NCBI GenBank assembly: GCA_003243445.1
Contig: QFQQ01000001.1
Location: 124,001 to 188,000, forward strand
Source of the DNA: Citrobacter freundii
GTDB lineage: Bacteria; Bacteroidota; Bacteroidia; Chitinophagales; Chitinophagaceae
Reading direction: 5' to 3'
DNA length: 64,000 nucleotides
Both the position numbers and the translations under genes were made by a program. Positions 8,055 to 17,207 of the stretch are shown piece after piece. Below the pieces are notes generated by a model that made no database searches, was not told the origin of the DNA, and worked only from the letters and a program-made list of their open reading frames with translations. Each line of letters begins with the position of its first letter. Position 1 is the stretch's first letter.

Positions 8055-9242
8055 ATGTTCCCCACTTTATCACATCTGATCAGGTATCTGACCGCTCTGG
8101 AGCTGGCCCTTCCGGTTCAGACATTTGGTTTTTTTGTGGCACTGGCATTCTGGGTGGCCTATGTTGCATTCAGGAAGGAATTCATACGAAAGGAAAGAAT
8201 GGGTTATATAAAACCTTATACAAGAACGGTCACGACCGGCGCACCCGCCTCTCCCCTGCTGATCTTCATGTATGCAGTCATCGGTTTTATCATCACCTGG
8301 AAGGCCGCCTACTGTATCGCCAATTATCAATCCTTCGTGAGGCGACCAGCTGCTTACCTGTTCTCTCCGGGAGGAAACATCCCCGCGGGCATCATTGGCG
8401 CCCTCCTCGCCGGTGGCTGGATCTACTGGCAAAAAAGACTGGCGCAAACAGAGAAACCAACCACTGCTGACGTGCCCACCTATCCTCATGAACGCACAGA
8501 CCGGTTGCTGTTCTGGAACGCACTCACCGGTTTTGCCGGCTCCATCCTGTTTGCAAAACTCGAACAGCTTCCGTTGTTATTCTCCGATCCCATTCAGTTC
8601 CTCAGTACGTTCAATGGGCTCGTCTTTCTTGGCGGTTTTATATTCGGCGCGGGCACGTTTCTTTTTATCACCACAAGGCGAATGAAAGTAAAACTGATCG
8701 ATGCGATGGACGTTGGAAGTCCCGGTATGATGCTCGCCTACGGCACCGGCCGGATGGGCTGTCATCTTTCCGGTGATGGTGATTGGGGAGTTGTCAATCT
8801 TTCACCAAAGCCCGGATGGTTGCAATGGCTTCCCGATTGGGCCTGGGCTTCCCGTTATCCGCACAACGTATTGAATGAAGGCCGCTTTATTCCCGGCTGC
8901 AACGATAACTACTGCATGCAATTGCTGCAACCCGTTTATCCAACCTCATTATATGAATCAGCGATCTGTCTTTCGATATTCGCCGTCTTATGGATCAACA
9001 GACATAAATTCACCACACGTGGCAGCATGTTCTTTACCTTCATTCTTTGCAACGGCATCGAACGATTCTTTATGGAATACATAAAACTGAATCCGCAGCA
9101 TTGCATCGGTAATATCTGTTTCACACAGGCGCAATACATCTCGATCCTGTTCATCGTCGCAGGCGCAGCCGGATTGAGTTGGTTATATCTGATAAGAACA
9201 AACCAAAAACATACAGCAGGAAATATATCGAACCAACTGTAG
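8055..9242 (+). CDS. lgt: Prolipoprotein diacylglyceryl transferase (Lgt) family membrane protein
   Basis: Polytopic inner-membrane protein of 395 aa, related to Lgt, which moves diacylglycerol from phosphatidylglycerol to the lipobox cysteine of prolipoproteins. Support comes from the signature region YGTGRMGCHLSGDGDWG (about residues 228-244), PVYPTSLYES (about 297-306) and NGIERFFMEYIK (about 334-345), which align with the GR..NF.NGE..G, HPTQLYE and RF..E blocks of Lgt. Compared with E. coli Lgt the signature is altered (Asn to Cys, Glu to Asp) and the protein is roughly 100 residues longer. A GRxGCxxSGDGDWG version is, to my recollection, common in Bacteroidota. It is divergent from the LacI gene. 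Whether this is the main Lgt of the cell cannot be told here. Confidence 0.75.
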   Translation: MFPTLSHLIRYLTALELALPVQTFGFFVALAFWVAYVAFRKEFIRKERMGYIKPYTRTVTTGAPASPLLIFMYAVIGFIITWKAAYCIANYQSFVRRPAAYLFSPGGNIPAGIIGALLAGGWIYWQKRLAQTEKPTTADVPTYPHERTDRLLFWNALTGFAGSILFAKLEQLPLLFSDPIQFLSTFNGLVFLGGFIFGAGTFLFITTRRMKVKLIDAMDVGSPGMMLAYGTGRMGCHLSGDGDWGVVNLSPKPGWLQWLPDWAWASRYPHNVLNEGRFIPGCNDNYCMQLLQPVYPTSLYESAICLSIFAVLWINRHKFTTRGSMFFTFILCNGIERFFMEYIKLNPQHCIGNICFTQAQYISILFIVAGAAGLSWLYLIRTNQKHTAGNISNQL

Positions 9243-9277
9243 CGGGATTTTAATATATTTAGCGTTCGTGGATCGTA

Positions 9278-9420
9278 AGAAGTTCCAGAGGTTTCAGAGG
9301 TTCCAGAAGTTCCAAAGGTTCTTCGAATGGAAGAATCTTCCTGATACAATACAGACTTCGTTTTGCGGCAGCAACCTCTGAAACCTATGGAACTTCTGGA
9401 ACCTCTTGAACCTTTTGAAA
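9278..9420. repeat. Hairpin repeat family 1, copy A (9-nt unit arms)
   Basis: The left arm is five 9-nt units of RGTTYCARA type (AGTTCCAGA, GGTTTCAGA, GGTTCCAGA, AGTTCCAAA, GGTTCTTCG). The right arm (from 9365) starts with the core GCGGCAGCAACC and continues as reverse-complement units such as AACCTCTGA and AACTTCTGG. The left core is missing or decayed. It lies between the Lgt-like gene and the second LacI gene. Three further copies are at 24978, 25937 and 53985. Confidence 0.85.
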
Positions 9421-9444
9421 CGATTGCCAAAAACCATTCCTCAA

Positions 9445-10476
9445 ATGAAAGGACCATCGATCAAGGACATAGCAAAGATGGCTGGAGTATCGCCGGCAAC
9501 CGTGTCGTCAATCATCAACGGCAAAACCGCGCATCGCAGGATCAGCAGTGAAGTGGCAGATAAAGTACTGTCGATTGTAAAAGAAGTCGGCTATACACCA
9601 AACCAGGTGGCGGTAAGCTTACGCACCGGTTCATCCAAGATCATTGGCCTGCTGGTGGAAGACATCTCTAATATTTTTTACGCGTCGCTTGCAAGCATTA
9701 TAGAAGATGAACTGAAGCTGCATGGTTATCGCGTTGTATACTGCAGCACAAAAAATGATCCGGTCAACTGCGTGGAGTTTATCAATATGCTTTACCAGCG
9801 TCAGGTGGATGGCTATATCATTACCCCGGTGGAAGGAACAGAAGAAAGCCTGCTGAATTTATACCGCACAAAAAAACCGGTGATCCTGATCGACCGTTAT
9901 TTTAAAGAACTCGATCTGAGTCATATCCTCGTAGATGATAAAAAAGGAATTTTCGACGGTATGGAGCATTTGCTTCAGAACGGATACAGGAACATCGGGT
10001 TTGTCACCGTCGATCTTAAACAAACACAGATGAATGGCCGCGAGAAAGCTTATACTGAATTTCTCCAGGCCAACGGAATGCCGCTGAAGCAAAGCAATGT
10101 GCTCAAGATCCCCTACCGCACGAGCAATGAAAAAATGATCGAGTCGATCATGGCGTTTATTGAGAAAAACAAAACGCTTGACGCATTGTTTTTTGTGACC
10201 AATTACCTTACTATCGCAGGCCTTCAGGCCTTGCAAAGACTGAATAAAAAGATCCCTGACGATATCGCTGTTCTCAGCTTTGATGATCACGATATTTTTT
10301 CGATCTATCCTCCCGGCATCAGCGCCATCCGTCAGCCCATTGAAAGGATCGGGCATGATGCGGTTGAATTGCTGATGGATTATCTGAAATCGCCGCAGGT
10401 ATTGGCGAAGCGTGTTCATCAGTTTATTCCGGGGGAATTGATTGAAAGGGGTTCTACCAGAAAAGCTACAAGATAG
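9445..10476 (+). CDS. LacI-family transcriptional regulator (second copy)
   Basis: A 343-aa LacI/GalR regulator with HTH IKDIAKMAGVSPATVSSIIN (residues 6-25) and a periplasmic-binding-like sensor domain (IIGLLVEDISNIFY; VLSFDDHDIFSIYPPGISAI). It aligns closely with the LacI at 6957, for example in VDGYIITP and the shared phrase VEDISN, so the two are paralogues. I start it at ATG 9445. An in-frame TTG at 9406 would begin inside the hairpin repeat and add residues with no family match. No CGTTTTAGC site is seen upstream, so its targets may differ. Its stop overlaps no downstream gene start; the methyltransferase follows after 82 bases. Confidence 0.92.
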   Translation: MKGPSIKDIAKMAGVSPATVSSIINGKTAHRRISSEVADKVLSIVKEVGYTPNQVAVSLRTGSSKIIGLLVEDISNIFYASLASIIEDELKLHGYRVVYCSTKNDPVNCVEFINMLYQRQVDGYIITPVEGTEESLLNLYRTKKPVILIDRYFKELDLSHILVDDKKGIFDGMEHLLQNGYRNIGFVTVDLKQTQMNGREKAYTEFLQANGMPLKQSNVLKIPYRTSNEKMIESIMAFIEKNKTLDALFFVTNYLTIAGLQALQRLNKKIPDDIAVLSFDDHDIFSIYPPGISAIRQPIERIGHDAVELLMDYLKSPQVLAKRVHQFIPGELIERGSTRKATR

Positions 10477-10558
10477 CGCGGCTCTGATCCTTTCTGAGAT
10501 GTTAATCAGCTGTTTTTTGTTGCGGCCTGTTGTAAATTACGTTGTAAACTATCAACGT

Positions 10559-11341
10559 ATGGGATCAAAAGCAATACAGGGCGAACTATGGGGCAAAAGA
10601 GCTGCTGACTGGGCATCTATCCAGGAGCAGACCGGTAAGGCAGGTTATCAATACGTCCTTCATCATCTTCCTCTCTCTCCGGCAGATCACTTACTCGATA
10701 TTGGTTGTGGATCCGGCATCTTCGCTGATCTGGCACAACATACCGGGGCAACAGTAACCGCTATCGATGCAAGTGAACCGTTACTTGAAGTGGCAAAACG
10801 CAGAAACGGTTCAGTGCACTTCATTGCAGCAGAAATGGAGGAACTTCCGTTCGCAGACAAAAGTTTTAGTGTTGTTTGCGGTTTTAATTCTTTTCAATAT
10901 GCCGCAAATATTCAACATGCTTTCACAGAAGCCAGGCGTGTGTTAAAGGATCATGGCAAGCTTACCGTCATGATCTGGGGAAACCGCGAAGATTGCGAAG
11001 CCGCCGCTTATCTGAAGGCATTGGGAGGACTGATGCCTCCGCCTCCGCCCAATGCACCGGGGCCGTTCGCTCTATCGGAAGACCAGCAGCTTGAAAAAAT
11101 ATTATCCGATACAGGATTTACGGTTACATCAACTGAAGATATTATTTCAATCTGGGAGTACCCGGACCCGGCTACAGCCATTCGCGGCTTACTATCCGCC
11201 GGACCTGCGGCAAGGGCGATCGCCAATGCCGGACTCGAAAAAGCAAGTGAAGCTGTGACAGATTCCATCACCCCTTATATAAAGAAAGATGGAAGCGTTG
11301 TGCTCCGGAATAAGTTCAGAGTGGTAATTGCAGTAAACTGA
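10559..11341 (+). CDS. Class I SAM-dependent methyltransferase
   Basis: A 260-aa cytoplasmic methyltransferase of the Methyltransf_11/25 type. Motif I is HLLDIGCGSGIFADLA (about residues 42-57), motif II VTAIDAS and motif III VLKDHGKLTVMIWG. There is an unusual PPPPPN stretch in the C-terminal half. Start ATG 10559 is preferred: the open frame extends 39 codons upstream, into the LacI gene, but those residues look non-homologous. Substrate unknown; UbiE-like small-molecule methylation is the usual assignment for such proteins. It stands alone between the LacI gene and a degenerate gap. Confidence 0.88.
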   Translation: MGSKAIQGELWGKRAADWASIQEQTGKAGYQYVLHHLPLSPADHLLDIGCGSGIFADLAQHTGATVTAIDASEPLLEVAKRRNGSVHFIAAEMEELPFADKSFSVVCGFNSFQYAANIQHAFTEARRVLKDHGKLTVMIWGNREDCEAAAYLKALGGLMPPPPPNAPGPFALSEDQQLEKILSDTGFTVTSTEDIISIWEYPDPATAIRGLLSAGPAARAIANAGLEKASEAVTDSITPYIKKDGSVVLRNKFRVVIAVN

Positions 11342-11393
11342 TCAGTAATTAATTCCCTTAGCCAAAATTTTAATCCAAAACAGATAAACCTTC

Positions 11394-11564
11394 TTATTGC
11401 AACAATTTGATACTCCTGACAGTCGTTTTGAATTTTTCGAAATATTTCCCGGCATCACTGTCTGTAGCATTGAATATAACACCGGCCCCTGCAGCCTCAT
11501 TATAAATCCCGGCTTTAAAGATTTTATGGACTACGTTATTTTTGTCCTGGCATCGAATTAGATC
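11394..11564 (-). pseudogene. Possible C-terminal gene remnant
   Basis: On the minus strand a 56-codon open stretch reads like real protein (KAGIYNEAAGAGVIFNATDS, then GKYFEKFKTTVRSIKLL before TAA). It has no start, and an in-frame TGA at 11565-11567 cuts it off. The sequence just upstream (to about 11612) reads on in another frame as DQIHLAV, stop, AGIEQLRSNSMPGQ, so a frameshifted, decayed gene is likely. It fills most of the 366-base gap between the methyltransferase and the NTF2-like gene. I do not recognise the family. Confidence 0.35.
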
Positions 11565-11708
11565 TCAATTGCTCTATTCCCGCTCACACGGCCAGATGTA
11601 TTTGATCAGGCATTTACATTTCTCTTTTTTTTGAAAAAAGACATATAAACCCATTAATTTCGACGCTATTATTCCTTATAAGCAGCATTGCCTTACGTAA
11701 TTCATTTT

Positions 11709-12059
11709 ATGAAAGTTCCATACGAAGCGTTGATCATGACCGCCTATACCGCCTTCAATGAAAGAAACATTGATGCGGCACTGTCCACCATGCATACCAA
11801 CGTTCAATGGCCAAAAGCATTTGAAGGCGGCTATGTGACCGGTCACGAAGCCATCCGCGAATACTGGACAAGACAATGGACAGAAATAAATCCAACCGTT
11901 CAACCCGTTTCCATTCAGGAAAGACCGGATGGCACACTCGAAGTAACCGTGGATCAAAAAGTAAAAGACCTGCAGGGCAATACCGTGTTTGACGGGATAG
12001 TAAAACATATTTATACACTGGAAGACGGGCTCCTCCGCCGGATGGACATAGAACTATAA
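11709..12059 (+). CDS. SnoaL/NTF2-like fold protein
   Basis: A 116-aa protein with the pattern of nuclear-transport-factor-2-like or SnoaL-like domains: a helical start (YEALIMTAYTAFNERNIDAAL), then STMHTNVQWPKAFEGGYVTG, HEAIREYWTRQW and paired C-terminal strands (VDQKVKDLQGNTVFDGIVKH). Such proteins bind or isomerise small molecules or act as stress-related accessory domains; function cannot be assigned. ATG 11709 is chosen over an in-frame TTG at 11688 because the domain begins right after it. It is free-standing. Confidence 0.8.
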   Translation: MKVPYEALIMTAYTAFNERNIDAALSTMHTNVQWPKAFEGGYVTGHEAIREYWTRQWTEINPTVQPVSIQERPDGTLEVTVDQKVKDLQGNTVFDGIVKHIYTLEDGLLRRMDIEL

Positions 12060-12118
12060 TACAGTTCTATTGTATTTCAACTCTTCAAAAGATCTACTGA
12101 GAACCACCCTCATATAAA

Positions 12119-12931
12119 ATGACACCTGAAGCATACAACTGGTATATCAATCTGGTCAAAGACAGATATCATCAACTGGACCTCTCATTTGAACAAGCGG
12201 AGAAAATTTATCACTATCAGGAGGAAAAAGATATTTACTCAGACAAACATTTCTTTTCCGTTTGGGAAGAATGGGATTATGAACGCACCGTGTTCCGCGA
12301 AATACTCAATGATGATCAGTTCGAAAAGTATGATAAAGTATTGCAGCATCAGATAAAAAGATACGAACAAAGCCTCGCTGCAGAAGACGTTGAAAGAACA
12401 AATGAAATCCTCTATCACGAGGAAATGATCAATTTTTATGAACAGGATTTTTTACCTGAACTGTTCAAAGATCCATTTATCCGCTATGGATGGTCAGTAC
12501 TTGAGAAGAACAAAGTTGATTACCTGCGAAACGAATACCAGCGCTTTCTCAGGAATCTGAAGAAAGAATTGCTGACGAATCATTTCCGGCAGAACAGGAC
12601 CTTCAAACCAACTGAATTCAAACTATCATTGCTGCGGCACAAACTCCATACGCTCTTTCCCGATTATCAATACTTCAAAAATCAAATGGATGAGCCTACC
12701 AGGACTATTGCTGATTATCTTAAAACAAAAGCCCGCAATCTTCCTGATGAAACAGAAAAATTGCTGGCGAAAAAATTCAATGAACTGCGGGAGTTCAATG
12801 ACAGGAATTTTAAAAAGCATTATGGTGATAAGAGATCAGAAGGCTGGCATGTAGAGTTTGTACAATTTACCCCGGAAGAAGAACGGGAGAACCGTTCAAT
12901 GACACTGCTGCTGCTGGATAGAGAAAAATAG
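12119..12931 (+). CDS. Uncharacterised charged, helical protein
   Basis: A 270-aa protein I do not recognise. It is rich in Glu, Lys, Tyr, Phe and Asn and predicted to be almost entirely helical, with no signal peptide or membrane segment. Visible blocks are YNWYINLVKDRYHQLDLSFE near the start, WEEWDYERTVFREILND (about 44-60) and a long amphipathic section (about 120-245) that may form coiled coils. No Cys is present. It is 59 bases after the NTF2-like gene and followed by a convergent junction with hairpin repeats. The ORF is well formed with normal composition, so it is likely real. Confidence 0.75.
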   Translation: MTPEAYNWYINLVKDRYHQLDLSFEQAEKIYHYQEEKDIYSDKHFFSVWEEWDYERTVFREILNDDQFEKYDKVLQHQIKRYEQSLAAEDVERTNEILYHEEMINFYEQDFLPELFKDPFIRYGWSVLEKNKVDYLRNEYQRFLRNLKKELLTNHFRQNRTFKPTEFKLSLLRHKLHTLFPDYQYFKNQMDEPTRTIADYLKTKARNLPDETEKLLAKKFNELREFNDRNFKKHYGDKRSEGWHVEFVQFTPEEERENRSMTLLLLDREK

Positions 12932-12969
12932 ACCGCTATCGTGCACCCACATCTTTTAAGCAATTCGAA

Positions 12970-13185
12970 TGGCGTAAGGTTCCCTCCTCCGCTTCGCTAC
13001 GGCGGACAGAGCCCGCGGATTTCGCAGATCTGTCATTCCGGCTATTGAAATATTATTTTATAAACGGAAAATTTCCGTGTCAGTATGCGCAGATTACGCA
13101 GATGACTGTCTGTTATCAGAAACTAATCTGCGAAATCTGCGGGCTCTGTCCGCCGTAGCGAAGCGGAGGAGAGAACCTTACGCCA
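12970..13185. repeat. Hairpin repeat family 2, copy 1, in a convergent junction
   Basis: Long near-perfect inverted repeat. The left arm (12970-13029) runs from TGGCGTAAGGTTC through GCTTCGCTACGGCGGACAGA to GCGGATTTCGCAGAT. The right arm (13126-13185) is its reverse complement with about three differences. The loop holds further units of the type CGCAGATTACGCAGATGAC. It lies between convergent genes (12931 plus, 13326 minus), like two further family members at 27627 and 33669. Confidence 0.9.
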
Positions 13186-13214
13186 GCCAACGTTGTGGGT
13201 ACACGGTAGGTCGC

Positions 13215-13256
13215 ACCGGTAAAAAATAAACCGGTAAGAAAGGAAGAACGGTAAGG
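13215..13256. repeat. Half copy of a CCTTACCG/ACCGGT repeat
   Basis: ACCGGTAAAAAATAAACCGG is followed by TAAGAAAGGAAGAACGGTAA. The reverse complement of this segment resembles the left arm of the hairpin at 50697-50760. The inner ACCGGT...ACCGGT forms a small stem-loop that could stop transcription of the response regulator operon, which is inference. Confidence 0.55.
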
Positions 13257-13325
13257 CTTTAAGATTTATGAAAGATGTAAAATCTGATCGCACAGCTGTA
13301 GCCCTGTTATTACGATTATGATCGC

Positions 13326-14057
13326 TCAATAACCAATTATCTTCAGGAAATCATCTTTTCGTCTTCGGGAAACGTCCAGCAAGGTGCCATCCAGCAATTC
13401 AATATGTCCTCCGTTTCCCTTCACATATTTTCTTACAAAGTTCAGGTTGATGATATGAGAATGATGGATCCGGAAGAATTGATCCGGAGGCAGGATCTCC
13501 TCGATCTCTTTCAGGGTTTTGCTCACGGTGATCTTTGGCTGATCCTTTAAATAAACGATGGAATAGTTGTTCTGTGCTTCAATATGCATGATCGCGGATG
13601 TGTCCAGGAATAAACGTCCTTCCATCGTTGGTATAATGATCCTGTTTCCCTGCAGGATCGTTTTTTGCGCAGCATTCACCATATCTGTGGAAGATCTTTC
13701 TTTTAGCCGGGCGATCCTGGCGACGGCCCGTTTTAATTCCTCTATATCGACCGGTTTCAGGAGATAGTCAAATGCCCTGCTGCGTATAGCGTCGATCGCA
13801 TAGTGCTCGTGGGCTGTGGTAAAAATGAGATGAAAATTAAACGGGCTTACCCGTTCGAGCATATCAAAACCATTCAGTTTTGGCATCTCTATATCAAGGA
13901 AAACGATGTCGGCTGCGTAGTGCTCGATCAGTTCGATCCCCTGTTCTGCGCCTCCTGCTTCGGCAACCACCTCCACACCGGTGCAATAGGTTTCCAGTTT
14001 TGCGCGGAGTGAGATCCTGCCGTTCTCCTCGTCATCAATTATAATTGCTTTAAGCAT
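13326..14057 (-). CDS. LytTR-family response regulator
   Basis: A 243-aa two-component regulator with an N-terminal receiver domain (acidic pocket IIIDDEE; phospho-acceptor Asp 55 in IVFLDIEMPKL; TTAHEHYAIDAI and the Lys of FDYLLKPVD) and a C-terminal LytTR DNA-binding domain (about 140-243, with IEAQNNYSIVYL and FFRIHHSHIINL). It overlaps the 3' end of the upstream sensor kinase gene by 8 bases, so the two are translationally coupled partners. LytTR regulators of this type bind paired 9-10 bp repeats upstream of targets; none is identified here. Confidence 0.95.
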   Translation of the reverse strand: MLKAIIIDDEENGRISLRAKLETYCTGVEVVAEAGGAEQGIELIEHYAADIVFLDIEMPKLNGFDMLERVSPFNFHLIFTTAHEHYAIDAIRSRAFDYLLKPVDIEELKRAVARIARLKERSSTDMVNAAQKTILQGNRIIIPTMEGRLFLDTSAIMHIEAQNNYSIVYLKDQPKITVSKTLKEIEEILPPDQFFRIHHSHIINLNFVRKYVKGNGGHIELLDGTLLDVSRRRKDDFLKIIGY

Positions 14058-17000
14058 GTTTGATCATTAAAGTTACCTGTACTCTTGTACCTGCGGGCTT
14101 TCCATCCTTCTCCAGGTCAATGATCTGCACGGGCAGGTCTTCCTCCTGGTTGAATGACCGCACCCTGTCAAGCGACATTTCCAATCCGTACGACCGGTGT
14201 TTGCGTCCGGGCGCAGCGGAAGCGGCGCGTCCCACACCGTTATCCTCGATCACATATACAAGCTTACCATTTTCCCTGAATATATCAATTGTCAATTTTC
14301 TAAGCCCAGATTCCAGGTTCCGGAGGCCGTGCTGAATGGCATTCTCCACATATGGCTGAATGATAAGTGGCGGAACCTTTATATCATCACTGTTCAGGGT
14401 ATCATCGATCCTGATCTCCACGTCAAAGTTATTGGCAGTTCTGAAACGTTCAAGGTCGATATATAACCGTAGCGTTTCAATGTCTTTGCTGAAGGCGATC
14501 GTATGCTGCCGGGAACTGTCAAGAATATTACGGATCAGGCGGGCAAACTTCCCAAGATACACCGTTGCATCATGTTTATTGTTCCGCTGGATCATTGCAT
14601 CAATACTATTGAGACAATTGAAGATGAAATGCGGATTCATCTGCGCCCGGAGCGCCATCATTTCAGTCTGCGCGATCTGCTGTTTAAGATCGGCTTCCCT
14701 CCGTATATTTCCGGTATACCATTTTACGATGGCGGCGGCCACCGCTATGAACGCCAGTGCGCAGATCGTGCGGAACCACCAGGTCGTCCAGAATGGATGT
14801 TTGATCAATACTTTAATGGAAGCTTTTTGTAAAGCCATTGCCGGGTTCCCCGTAGTCACTTCAAAAAGATAATCGCCGGGCGGGAGATTGGTATATTCCG
14901 CGGCACCTCTCGCACCGCCATCAACCCAATCCCTGTCCACCCCATTCATGCGATAATAGTAATGATCACTTGTAAGATTGCCGAATTGCAGGTTTGCAAA
15001 TTCGATATTGATAAAGTTCTGATCATAATCCAACTGCACCGGGAGTGAATTCGTAATTAACGAGTCGATAAAGACCGGTGCACCGGAGATCTGCAGCCCC
15101 GTGATCACCAACGCAGGTTGCCGCTCTACCTGCCGCTTCATGACCGATGGATCAAAGCCAATGATCTCGGTATTGCTGGCGGTGAATAGTTTGCCTTTAG
15201 CGCCGGTGATGAATTTTGGTAGCTGAAATGGCGACCGGATAAACTCACGCGCAGGAAAGCTGCTGATGATATCGCCGTTTGAAGGATCAAATTCAGCAAC
15301 ACTGAAGTCAGTGGTAAACCACAGCTTCTTTTGTTCATCTATTCTTACTGCATACACGGAGCCTGTATTGATCTTATTGCTGAAAGGAAGTTTTACAAAA
15401 GTCCTGCTGCGTTCATTGAAGAACTGAAGTCCCGCATTCTCCATTCCAACTGCCAGCAGGCTGTCGTTAAACCGTATGATGCCATAACAGGGACTGTATT
15501 CAAAACCATCCGGTCTGTAAATGCCGGTTCTTTTGTACGTCCGGGCATCGTATTCAACCAGCCCGTTTATACAGCCCGCCCACAGATGGTTCTTATCATC
15601 TTTAAAAATGTTCAGGACTGCGCCGGTGCGATGATCAGCACGCTGGTCGTTTTCAAATGGAATAAAGCGATCTGTTGCCTTTTCCCATTTCACAACGCGC
15701 CCCCGTTGCATGCCCAGGTAAAAATTGCCTTCAGCATCCGCTTCAACGGACCGTACGGTGTGGCTTTCCAGTTCAGGCGGCTGCAGGGTTTTTATCAACC
15801 GTTGATCAGGGCCGATGATGTGCACGATCCCCCGCTGACAACCTGCCCATGTGATACCATCGGAACCGGTGCCGATCGACCATATAAGGTTTTCATCTTT
15901 TGTGTTGAACAGCATCCTCTTCAGCAAATGCCCGTTTGAATCATAAACATTGATACCACCTCCGAGTGTGCCCATCATCAATTGATCCGTTGGCGTGATG
16001 GAGCCTGAACTGATCTCAAATTCAGGAGCTGTTGTGACAGACCTTGAATCATACCTCAGCGCTGAAAAACCAGTATGGTATGGATTGAAAAAACTTAGGC
16101 CCTTATCCGTTCCGATCCAGATATTCTCCTCCCTGTCCTGGAACAGCGCATTACATTCGATATTGTACTGCAGTGATTGATTGTTGCCCGGCTGTGATCT
16201 GATGTAACTGAACCGGTCAGTATCATATTCAAATCTGAGTAAGCCTGCATACGCTGTTGCCAGCCATAGATTCCGGTGATCATCTTCAAGTATATCACTG
16301 AACCAGCCATTGACAGAGGGGCGGCCTCCCTGCTGATGGATCACCTCATTTGCCGAGAATACCTTAACGGTCCGTGTATAGGTGTTATAGCGGTATAATA
16401 CATCGGCCCATCCAGGCAGCCAGAGGTAACCACGCGTGTCAAGCGTGAGATCATGCACGATAAGCGGATCGGCTGCGATCATCCGAAAAAATTCATTTTG
16501 TTTCAGTTCTTTCCGGGGAACCTCCACTTGTCCTGCCTTTTCATCAAACAGCAATAATCCCTGACTGACACCATAAACCCAATAGCATCGCTGTTTCAGA
16601 TCATGGACCATTAGCGCGAAAGCCGGAGCCGGTTGGGAAGGATCTCTTATAATGACGGAGCCAGTGCGGATCTGATCAGTGGCCCTTGAAGGTATCGACG
16701 ACCAGTCCTGTAATAACCATACTGAACCATTGTTTTCCCTGAATGACCGGGCTTTGCTTTTATTAAACTGTTCTTCAACGCGGATATCGCTGGCTTGCTT
16801 TTTCCCTTTTTGACGGACACGGACCGTTGAACTGTCCTGGTTATATAAGATCCGGCCATTTGAATGATCCGGCAGCAGATGGTATGCGTTTAATGTTCCA
16901 TTTGGCGCCAGCCTGTTATCAGGAAAACTCACGAAACGCACTCCATCATATCGCTGAAGACCGCGACGCGTGCCGATCCACATAAAACCAGCCGTATCCT

Positions 17001-17163
17001 GTGTTACAGAGAAGACTTCATTACTGATCAGGCCATCGCTGTTATTAAAGCTCCGGAATATATACCCTGAAGAATCCGGATACGATCCGGGTTGCTGCGA
17101 ATACGACGCTGGCAACCCGGCAAAAAAGAACAGTATTAAAAGGAGATTTGACCGGAAACCCAT
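14050..17163 (-). CDS. Propeller-type sensor histidine kinase (LytS/His_kinase class)
   Basis: A 1037-aa membrane sensor. A signal peptide (to about residue 22, SYSQQ) is followed by a large periplasmic sensor of two-component propeller repeats (for example GFMWIGTRRGLQRYDGVRF, NIWIGTDKGLSFFNPY, KLWFTTDFSVAEFDP) and a Y_Y_Y beta domain (DYDQNFINIEFANLQFG; YTNLPPGDYLFEV). Then come a single membrane helix (WFRTICALAFIAVAAAIVKW) and a LytS-type kinase with MNPHFIFNCLNSIDA (His near residue 840) and an ATP-binding domain (PYVENAIQHG; VIEDNGVGRAA). It is the cognate partner of the overlapping LytTR regulator. The architecture lacks the AraC domain of hybrid systems. The ligand is probably a glycan or surface signal, by family. 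Confidence 0.95.
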   Translation of the reverse strand: MGFRSNLLLILFFFAGLPASYSQQPGSYPDSSGYIFRSFNNSDGLISNEVFSVTQDTAGFMWIGTRRGLQRYDGVRFVSFPDNRLAPNGTLNAYHLLPDHSNGRILYNQDSSTVRVRQKGKKQASDIRVEEQFNKSKARSFRENNGSVWLLQDWSSIPSRATDQIRTGSVIIRDPSQPAPAFALMVHDLKQRCYWVYGVSQGLLLFDEKAGQVEVPRKELKQNEFFRMIAADPLIVHDLTLDTRGYLWLPGWADVLYRYNTYTRTVKVFSANEVIHQQGGRPSVNGWFSDILEDDHRNLWLATAYAGLLRFEYDTDRFSYIRSQPGNNQSLQYNIECNALFQDREENIWIGTDKGLSFFNPYHTGFSALRYDSRSVTTAPEFEISSGSITPTDQLMMGTLGGGINVYDSNGHLLKRMLFNTKDENLIWSIGTGSDGITWAGCQRGIVHIIGPDQRLIKTLQPPELESHTVRSVEADAEGNFYLGMQRGRVVKWEKATDRFIPFENDQRADHRTGAVLNIFKDDKNHLWAGCINGLVEYDARTYKRTGIYRPDGFEYSPCYGIIRFNDSLLAVGMENAGLQFFNERSRTFVKLPFSNKINTGSVYAVRIDEQKKLWFTTDFSVAEFDPSNGDIISSFPAREFIRSPFQLPKFITGAKGKLFTASNTEIIGFDPSVMKRQVERQPALVITGLQISGAPVFIDSLITNSLPVQLDYDQNFINIEFANLQFGNLTSDHYYYRMNGVDRDWVDGGARGAAEYTNLPPGDYLFEVTTGNPAMALQKASIKVLIKHPFWTTWWFRTICALAFIAVAAAIVKWYTGNIRREADLKQQIAQTEMMALRAQMNPHFIFNCLNSIDAMIQRNNKHDATVYLGKFARLIRNILDSSRQHTIAFSKDIETLRLYIDLERFRTANNFDVEIRIDDTLNSDDIKVPPLIIQPYVENAIQHGLRNLESGLRKLTIDIFRENGKLVYVIEDNGVGRAASAAPGRKHRSYGLEMSLDRVRSFNQEEDLPVQIIDLEKDGKPAGTRVQVTLMIKHA

Positions 17164-17207
17164 GGGCTTAATATACGAAGATCGGTTTGCTTCACCGGGC
17201 TTTACTG

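Noticed and set aside
9278..9420. CRISPR-like array suggested by tandem short repeats
   Set aside because: Units are 9 nt without spacers and arranged as inverted arms; no cas genes are present.
14060..14466. Plus-strand frames opposite the sensor kinase and the large secreted genes
   Set aside because: They are antisense shadows of strongly conserved minus-strand proteins.
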